A stretch of 64,000 nt of DNA from GCA-2720975 sp964469565. GTDB lineage: Bacteria > Planctomycetota > UBA1135 > GCA-002686595. The position numbers and the translations under genes are program-made. Shown piece after piece: positions 58,826-64,000 of the stretch; within the stretch, counting starts at the first letter, position 1, and the number at the start of each line of letters is the position of its first letter. The stretch lies in contig CAYXZD010000001.1 in NCBI GenBank assembly GCA_964469565.1, positions 620,001 through 684,000 of the forward strand, in the 5' to 3' direction. Under the pieces are notes generated by a model. The model was not told where the DNA came from, did not search any database, and worked only from the letters and a program-made list of their open reading frames with translations.

Positions 58826-60382
58826 ATGAAGCGCATTCTCATCCCCGCTATCCTGCTCGGCCTGTGCGCGAGCAGCCAAGCACAGACCAGCACCCTCCAA
58901 CTGCAGGCCAACATGGCCTTCGGCCTTCAAGGCAGCCAGATCGTGACCCTCAATGGTCCCTTTGTGCCTGGCCAGCCCCTGATGGTTGACCTCAATCTAG
59001 CGGGGATGCCCGTCACGATTGACGCCTCTCCATTCTCCATCCGCCAGGAAGGTTTTGTACTCACCGTCGTTGATGCGGCCGGCGAGCGCGATGTGGATCC
59101 TGGCGACTTCCGCACCATGCGGGGATCGGTCCTCGAGGATCCCGGAAGTGTCGTGGCCGGTTCGGTTCTGGATGACGGCTTCTATGCCCGCATCTCTCTC
59201 ACGAGTGGGGACGACTACTGGCTGGAGCCACTCGTCACCAAGATTCCCGGCGCACTGCCCAATCAATACGTTCTCTATCACAACGACGACACCATCGGCT
59301 CGCCGGGCGTCTGCGGAGCCGACCGCCTCGCTCACAATGAACCCAAGTTCGTACCGCCCCCCACGGGTGGCGACGAGTACACGATGGGCATGCACTACAC
59401 CGCGGACCTTGGAGTCGACTCTGACTACAAGTACTTCCAGAGTTACGGCAACAAGTCGAAGGTCAAGAATCGCATCGAACTGGTCATCAACACAATGGAC
59501 GTTCAGTATGAGCGTGACGTGGACATCACCCACCGCATCACGAAAATCATCGTTCGCCAGAGCCAAGGACCCTACACGCAGACGGATCCGAGTGCGTTGC
59601 TGAACCAATTCCGCAGCGAGTGGAATGCCAACCAAAGCGCCGTAAAGCGCGACGTGGCGCACCTCTTCACCGGTAAGAACCTCGATGGCAGCGTCATCGG
59701 CGTCGCTTGGCTAGGAGTGATCTGCAACAAGTCTCAAGGCTATGGCCTCGTGCAGTCCGATTGCTGTGGTTCCCTCTCTTGTTCGGCGGATCTCTCTGCC
59801 CACGAATTGGGTCACAATTGGAATGCCGGCCACTGTAGTTGTGGTGGGTACACCATGAACTCCAGCTTGACCTGTGCTAACCGATTCCACCCTAACAGCA
59901 CGATCCCCAGCATGAAATCCTACCGCAACTCTAGGGGTTGTTTGGATGACCCGCTCCCTGGCGATGTGCTCTTTGAGGATGACTTTGAGAGTGGCAGTAT
60001 GAAGAGCGGCTGGAATTGCTCCACCGCCAGTCGGTGCAAGATTCAAAAGCTCTCCTCCTACAACAGCGCTTGGGGCTTGGCACTCAAGAAGACCGTGACT
60101 CTCGACCGAAGCGTAAGCACGGTCGGCTACTCGGGTGTCACGATCATCGTAGCTGAACGCAGTCAGAACTATGAGTCCACCGAGTTCTTGACCCTTGAGT
60201 GGTTTGATGGATCGAGCTGGAGCACCGCTGATCAATGGCAGCAGAAAGGCTGGAGCGAGCGCTTCACGGGGCTTCCTGCAGCAGCCGGCAACAATGCAAA
60301 CTTTGCCGTGCGTTTCTCAACCAACGCCAAGGGCAAGCAGGAGCGCTCCAAAATCGACAACTTTGCGGTCGTCGGAAGTTAG
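58826..60382 (+). CDS. Secreted reprolysin-like zinc metallopeptidase
   Basis: The 518-aa product has a signal peptide (ending SSQAQ, residue 20), a beta-rich pro-domain (about 21-190), a metzincin catalytic domain (about 200-370) and a C-terminal beta domain (about 385-518). The zinc motif HELGHNWNAGH is at 326-336, with a Met-turn candidate at GGYTMN (Met344). Many cysteines around the site (SDCCGSLSC, CSCGG) suggest disulfides in an extracellular enzyme. The C-terminal domain (NYESTEFLTLEWFDGSSW) looks like a jelly-roll cell-surface or substrate module. The next gene is a paralogue of similar layout, and a hairpin and terminator separate them. Confidence 0.9.
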   Translation: MKRILIPAILLGLCASSQAQTSTLQLQANMAFGLQGSQIVTLNGPFVPGQPLMVDLNLAGMPVTIDASPFSIRQEGFVLTVVDAAGERDVDPGDFRTMRGSVLEDPGSVVAGSVLDDGFYARISLTSGDDYWLEPLVTKIPGALPNQYVLYHNDDTIGSPGVCGADRLAHNEPKFVPPPTGGDEYTMGMHYTADLGVDSDYKYFQSYGNKSKVKNRIELVINTMDVQYERDVDITHRITKIIVRQSQGPYTQTDPSALLNQFRSEWNANQSAVKRDVAHLFTGKNLDGSVIGVAWLGVICNKSQGYGLVQSDCCGSLSCSADLSAHELGHNWNAGHCSCGGYTMNSSLTCANRFHPNSTIPSMKSYRNSRGCLDDPLPGDVLFEDDFESGSMKSGWNCSTASRCKIQKLSSYNSAWGLALKKTVTLDRSVSTVGYSGVTIIVAERSQNYESTEFLTLEWFDGSSWSTADQWQQKGWSERFTGLPAAAGNNANFAVRFSTNAKGKQERSKIDNFAVVGS

Positions 60383-60409
60383 TCGGCGCTCACGAAACCG
60401 GAATCTTGA

Positions 60410-60442
60410 CTTGCCAGCCTCCAGCCACGGAGGCTTGGCAAG
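60410..60442 (+). repeat. Long perfect-arm hairpin after metallopeptidase 1
   Basis: CTTGCCAGCCTCC (60410-60422) pairs with GGAGGC, one bulged T, TGGCAAG (60429-60442) around a 6-base loop. No T-run follows, so it is not itself an intrinsic terminator; it may protect the mRNA 3' end ahead of the terminator that follows. Confidence 0.6.
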
Positions 60443-60464
60443 GAAAGCTCCTGATCGCTCCAGG

Positions 60465-60507
60465 CCCTCCGCTCCCCCCAATGAGGCGGGAGCGGGGGTC
60501 TCTTTTT
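60465..60507 (+). terminator. Rho-independent terminator after metallopeptidase 1
   Basis: An 11-bp GC-rich stem (CCTCCGCTCCC at 60466-60476 with GGGAGCGGGGG at 60488-60498, one G-U pair) is followed directly by TCTCTTTTT. This is a textbook intrinsic terminator. Confidence 0.85.
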
Positions 60508-60679
60508 GAGCCCGACAGCGCCGTGAGAGGCGCCAGCACCCGCCTTTCAACGCTGGGAAACGGGGAACGACCCATATGGAACCCAAAAGGCTAGAGATCC
60601 GTCTAGGGAGACCTGTACGGTGTACTCTTCTCACGGTGCTCCCGCTTGGAGCCCCTCCACCCACCACAAGAGCAATCTC

Positions 60680-62254
60680 ATGTTCCATTCGACCCTTCGT
60701 AGCCTCATTCCCGCCGTCGCGGCGCTAGGCTTCGCCGCCCACGCAGGCGCCCAAGACAACCTCATTCACATGCAGGCCAATATGGCCCTCGGCCTTGAAG
60801 ACAGCGAGTTGATTCGAATCACGCAGCCGATGACCCTTGGCTCCCCCGTCCTCCTGCGTGTGGACCTCGGCGGCCTGCCCATGACCCTCGATGTGACACC
60901 CAAGTCAGTCCGCACTGCCAATTTCCAGGCAGTCATGGTGGATGCAAATGGCAACGAGCGCGCTATTGAATCAGGTCCCGTACGCACCCTGTGGGGCTCC
61001 GTCCTCGAAGATCCCGGTAGCATTGTAGCTGCCAGCCTGATGGAAGATGGCCTCTACGCGCGCATCAGTCTCTCCAGTGGAGATGATTACTGGCTGCAGC
61101 CCATTGCCTCCAAGGTCGTCAACGCGGCCCCCAATGACTACGTGCTCTACCACAGCGATGACACGATTGATGTCGAGCGTAACTGTGGAGGATCGCCTCT
61201 CGCCGAGGACATCCAATTAGGAAGCGAAGGCGGCGGCGGCACATACGGTCCCGGTAACTTCTGGATTTGCGAAGTGGGCTGTGACATGGACGCCAATTAC
61301 TACAACAAGTATGGCAGCGCAAGTGCCGTGCAAGCTCGTATCGAAGCTGTCATCAATGGAGTCAACGTGCAGTACCTGCGTGATGTTGAAATCCGCCACG
61401 ACATTAGCCACCTGATTATCCGCACGTCCAATGGTCCCTACACCTCATCGGATCCCAACACGCTGCTCGACCAGTTCCGCAACGAGTGGGTGGCCAATCA
61501 GGGCAGTGTGCAAAGGGATATTGCCCACCTCTTTACCGGTAAGAACATCAATGGTGGCGTGATCGGAATTGCCTACTTGGGCGTGATTTGCAGCAAGACT
61601 TTTGGTTATGGCCTCGTGCAGTCGGACTGCTGTGGCTCCTTTTCTTGTACAACGGACCTCTCGGCCCACGAATTGGGACACAACTGGAATGCTGGACACT
61701 GTTCCTGCGGTGGATGGACCATGAACCCGTCAATCACCTGCGGTAACCGATTCACAAACGGATCGATCAACTCCATCACTTCACACCGAGATTCTCGCTC
61801 CTGTCTTGATCAAGGCGCCAACGGCACGATCCTAGCCCAAGACGACTTCGAGAGCGGCACCCTCGACGCCCAGTGGACTTGCTCCGATGCCCCACGCTGC
61901 CAGATCAAGCGTAAGGCCCAGAACAAGAACAGCACGGGCACCTGGGGCTTGCAGTTGAAGAAGACGGTCGACATCGAAGTTTCCGCCAACACGGTGGGCT
62001 ACGCAACGATCGACATCTATGTTTCAGAGCGCAGCCAAAACTACGAATCGGCTGAATTCCTGAATCTTGACTGGTTCGATGGCTCCAGCTGGAACACGGC
62101 TGATCAATGGCAGCAAAAGGGATGGCGCGACCAGTTCGTGACACTTCCCGCCGCCGCTGGTAACAACGCCGCCTTCAAGGTGCGATTCAGCTGTAACGCC
62201 AAGGGCAAGCAGGAGCGTTCAAAGGTGGACGACTTCATGGTCGTCGGCAACTGA
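60680..62254 (+). CDS. Secreted reprolysin-like zinc metallopeptidase, paralogue
   Basis: The 524-aa product shares the same layout as the upstream gene: signal peptide ending AGAQ (residue 25), pro-domain, catalytic domain with HELGHNWNAGH at 330-340 and Met-turn candidate GGWTMN (Met348), and the same C-terminal beta domain (NYESAEFLNLDWFDGSSW). The catalytic core is nearly identical between the two copies (LVQSDCCGS, CSCGG) while the pro-domain and the insert around 170-210 have diverged. That points to an old tandem duplication. AAGAG nine bases before the ATG may be a ribosome site. A strong terminator follows. Confidence 0.9.
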   Translation: MFHSTLRSLIPAVAALGFAAHAGAQDNLIHMQANMALGLEDSELIRITQPMTLGSPVLLRVDLGGLPMTLDVTPKSVRTANFQAVMVDANGNERAIESGPVRTLWGSVLEDPGSIVAASLMEDGLYARISLSSGDDYWLQPIASKVVNAAPNDYVLYHSDDTIDVERNCGGSPLAEDIQLGSEGGGGTYGPGNFWICEVGCDMDANYYNKYGSASAVQARIEAVINGVNVQYLRDVEIRHDISHLIIRTSNGPYTSSDPNTLLDQFRNEWVANQGSVQRDIAHLFTGKNINGGVIGIAYLGVICSKTFGYGLVQSDCCGSFSCTTDLSAHELGHNWNAGHCSCGGWTMNPSITCGNRFTNGSINSITSHRDSRSCLDQGANGTILAQDDFESGTLDAQWTCSDAPRCQIKRKAQNKNSTGTWGLQLKKTVDIEVSANTVGYATIDIYVSERSQNYESAEFLNLDWFDGSSWNTADQWQQKGWRDQFVTLPAAAGNNAAFKVRFSCNAKGKQERSKVDDFMVVGN

Positions 62255-62321
62255 GTCAAGACTCCCCGGCCTGACCCCACCGCCCCTAGCGGGGATCGGT
62301 GTGAGGGGAACTACTCAAAAC

Positions 62322-62360
62322 GAGCCTCCCGGTGCACTGCGCCGGGAGGCTCTCTTGTTT
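62322..62360 (+). terminator. Rho-independent terminator after metallopeptidase 2
   Basis: A perfect 11-bp stem, GAGCCTCCCGG (62322-62332) with CCGGGAGGCTC (62342-62352), a 9-base loop, then TCTTGTTT. A smaller CCCC/GGGG hairpin lies just upstream. Confidence 0.85.
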
Positions 62361-62546
62361 GCGAGGCTCACGGCTTGGGCTGGGTCGTCGTGCGAGAGCA
62401 TCCATTGGGATCGCACGTGTCCAGTCCTGGGACGCCTCAGACCCCCAATCCGGCTCTACACATGATTCGGCGCTGGCACAATCTACAGTTCGGGCCTCTC
62501 GGTGGTCGACGGAAGGCATACCCCCTCTCCCCAATCCACCCCTACC

Positions 62547-62798
62547 ATGAATTCCAAGCCCCAACGCCCCGCCCAGGTTCAAGCCCCAGAGGCTTCAAAC
62601 CATGGGGCTCCCAGTACGAGTAAACGGGTCGTCACAACCAAGGCCGATCAAATGAGCCCTGAACTTGTGGACTTCATCAAGGCGATTGATGACTACAAGC
62701 GCATTCATGGGCGCCCCTTCCCATCCTGGGGCGAAGTGCTCAACATCCTGACTGATCTAGGGTACGCCAAGGGCTCACCCACTGACGAGATCCGTTAG
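62547..62798 (+). CDS. Small protein of unknown function (83 aa)
   Basis: I cannot name a family. The first 35 residues are Pro/Gln/Ser-rich and probably disordered. Residues about 36-75 are compact and look conserved in character: SPELVDFIKAIDDYKRIHGR followed by PFPSWGEVLNIL and LGYAKG, reminiscent of a small helix-turn-helix-like or two-helix unit. No signal peptide is present, so it is cytoplasmic. It has its own surroundings: a terminator lies upstream and the convergent glyA downstream. I chose the ATG at 62547 (MNSKPQRPAQ) over an upstream GTG at 62502. Confidence 0.7.
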   Translation: MNSKPQRPAQVQAPEASNHGAPSTSKRVVTTKADQMSPELVDFIKAIDDYKRIHGRPFPSWGEVLNILTDLGYAKGSPTDEIR

Positions 62799-62947
62799 GC
62801 GTGGCAGCCGGGTCCACAAGGATCTGTACTTTCAGTCTGTAATCCCAGCAACCCACTAGGGAGCGGGTGACTCTGCTGTTAAGGCCGTAAACCGCCAGTT
62901 TCGCCTCCAACCTGTCGCTAGGGTCCGACAAGCAGCGCAAATAGCAG
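62799..62947. other. Structured intergenic region between converging genes
   Basis: This 149-bp region between the 83-aa gene and the glyA 3' end is rich in inverted repeats. On the glyA-sense strand CTTGTCG pairs with CGACAGG (7 bp, loop of 8). ACCCGC pairs with GTGGGT inside an outer CAGCA/TGCTG pair with a GAGTC bulge. A GGAT/ATCC arm lies beyond it. There are no T-runs, so these are not intrinsic terminators. A small RNA is possible but I recognise no known class. Confidence 0.35.
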
Positions 62948-64000
62948 CTAATAGATGGGCAGACGCAGGCAGACCTCTGCCACCTCTGCCTTGATGCGCT
63001 TGGCCACTGATTGATCGTCAGGGTGTTCGAGACACTCGGCAATCGCCCCCGCCAACCAAGCCATATCGGCCTCGACCAGTCCTCGGGTGGTAATGGCGGC
63101 CGTTCCCAAGCGGATGCCAGAGGCTTCCATGGGTGGCCGCTGATCGAAGGGAATCAAGTTCTTGTTGCACGTGATGTCCACTGCATGGAGAGCGTGCTCG
63201 GCAGCCATGCCACTCAGTCCCATCGCGTCCACGTCAACGAGTAAGAGGTGATTGTCTGTCCCCCCCGAGACGATACGGGCGCCTCGCCCAGCGAGGCCTT
63301 CTCCCAGCGCTGCTGCATTAGCAACCACCTGCCGCTGGTACGTCGCGAACTCCTCGGTGGCTGCCTCACGCAGAGCGATCGCCTTGGCAGCAATCACATG
63401 CATCAGGGGACCTCCCTGCCCGCCCGGAAAAATGGTGCTGTTGAGCTTCTTGAGCCAGTCTAGACTATTCGTCACGATCATCCCCCCACGCGGGCCGCGC
63501 AGCGTCTTGTGAGTCGTCATCGTGACCACATCTGCATAGGGAATCGGAGAGGGGTGCACGCCTGCGGCTACAAGCCCGGCAATGTGAGCCATGTCCACCA
63601 TCAAATGCGCACCCACTTCGTCGGCGATGGCTTTGAAGCCAGCAAAGTCAATGGTACGCGGGTAGGCCGAGGCTCCGGCGAGGATCACTTGAGGTTGAAA
63701 CTCCCGCGCCAGTTCCCCAACAGCTTCCATGTCGATGCGCTCAGTCTCAGGATCCACCCCGTAGCCCTTGAACTCATAAAACACACCCGAAAAATTCTTG
63801 GGGTGCCCATGAGAAAGGTGCCCCCCATGATCAAGGTCCATGGCAAGGACTCGCTGTCCCGGCTCCAGCAGCGCCATCAGCGCGCCCATATTGGCCTGCG
63901 TTCCGCTATGGGGTTGCACATTGGCATAGCCCACATCGAACAGGGATTTGGCCCGGGCACGCGCTAGGTTTTCCACGTCATCCACGTGCTCACATCCCCC
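62948..64000 (-). CDS. glyA: Serine hydroxymethyltransferase, 5' end outside window
   Basis: This PLP enzyme converts serine and tetrahydrofolate to glycine and methylene-THF. The reading frame is open to the right edge, so the first about 60-70 residues are missing; the first visible residues are GGCEHVDDVEN (the last glycine of the usual YGGCE motif region). Blocks: VQPHSGTQANM, DLDHGGHLSHG, VDMAHIAGLVAAG, PLP-lysine segment TTHKTLRGPRGG, and SGIRLGTAAITTRG. The stop is at 62948. Operon partners, if any, lie beyond the window. Confidence 0.96.
   Translation of the reverse strand, partial: GGCEHVDDVENLARARAKSLFDVGYANVQPHSGTQANMGALMALLEPGQRVLAMDLDHGGHLSHGHPKNFSGVFYEFKGYGVDPETERIDMEAVGELAREFQPQVILAGASAYPRTIDFAGFKAIADEVGAHLMVDMAHIAGLVAAGVHPSPIPYADVVTMTTHKTLRGPRGGMIVTNSLDWLKKLNSTIFPGGQGGPLMHVIAAKAIALREAATEEFATYQRQVVANAAALGEGLAGRGARIVSGGTDNHLLLVDVDAMGLSGMAAEHALHAVDITCNKNLIPFDQRPPMEASGIRLGTAAITTRGLVEADMAWLAGAIAECLEHPDDQSVAKRIKAEVAEVCLRLPIY

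Noticed and set aside
62835..62875. TGTAATCCCAGC-like string resembling a human Alu repeat
   Set aside because: The match is only about a dozen bases, the flanks do not continue as Alu, and both neighbours are bacterial genes.

Overview
This is a GC-rich bacterial chromosome segment, apparently from a metagenome or draft assembly because it carries a run of N. It most likely comes from Planctomycetota or a close PVC relative. The support is combined gene content: a double-length UvrA, a giant secreted PQQ-propeller/LamG/methyltransferase-like protein, Tat-exported Gfo/Idh/MocA oxidoreductases, a secreted FGE-fold protein, a lipoprotein sulfatase, a serine hydrolase-NamZ fusion and many secreted proteins of unknown role. 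This placement is inference; no rRNA, tRNA or marker gene tree is available here. I saw no CRISPR array, transposase, phage gene or integration site, and coding is dense on both strands.

Layout. 1-5.9 kb: a partial FG-GAP protein, a secreted protein of unknown family, lipoprotein MsrA, a BNR-repeat lipoprotein and a zinc alcohol dehydrogenase. 5.8-13.8 kb: a leftward group apbE - Gfo/Idh - gdhA - AI-2E-type permease, and a rightward group of an FGE-fold protein, a second Gfo/Idh and a small secreted protein. 13.9-21.4 kb: a leftward, tightly overlapping five-gene operon (1406-aa PQQ/LamG protein, 476-aa membrane protein, a 26-aa single-helix microprotein, an FtsX-type permease and a LolD-type ATPase). 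21.6-24.6 kb: a molybdate/tungstate ABC transporter whose binding protein is an in-frame tandem duplication. 24.6-30.7 kb: a PhoD-like phosphatase and a SWIM-SNF2 helicase. At 30.7 kb a 100-N gap is flanked by identical 55-bp copies, probably a scaffolding artefact.

30.9-34.8 kb: sulfatase plus serine hydrolase/NamZ fusion. 34.9-45.7 kb: a leftward coupled operon of tandem uvrA, XPB helicase, an XPB-companion protein, a TenI/ThiE-like protein and a signal-peptidase-like protein. This looks like a DNA-repair unit. 45.9-53.2 kb: suhB, PBP4-type dacB, an M28 peptidase, and a hybrid sensor kinase with a PhnD-like binding protein. 53.5-58.5 kb: galE and aroA leftward; purC-purE-mtnA rightward from a divergent promoter that overlaps the aroA promoter. 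58.8-62.3 kb: two paralogous secreted zinc metallopeptidases, each followed by a Rho-independent terminator. 62.5-64 kb: an 83-aa protein, a structured intergenic region and the 3' part of glyA.

A recurring pattern is a -10-like hexamer (TAGAAT, TACAAT, TACACT, TATGCT) only 6-11 bases before the start codon of several first genes, which suggests that leaderless transcripts are common in this organism. I used it to choose some starts.
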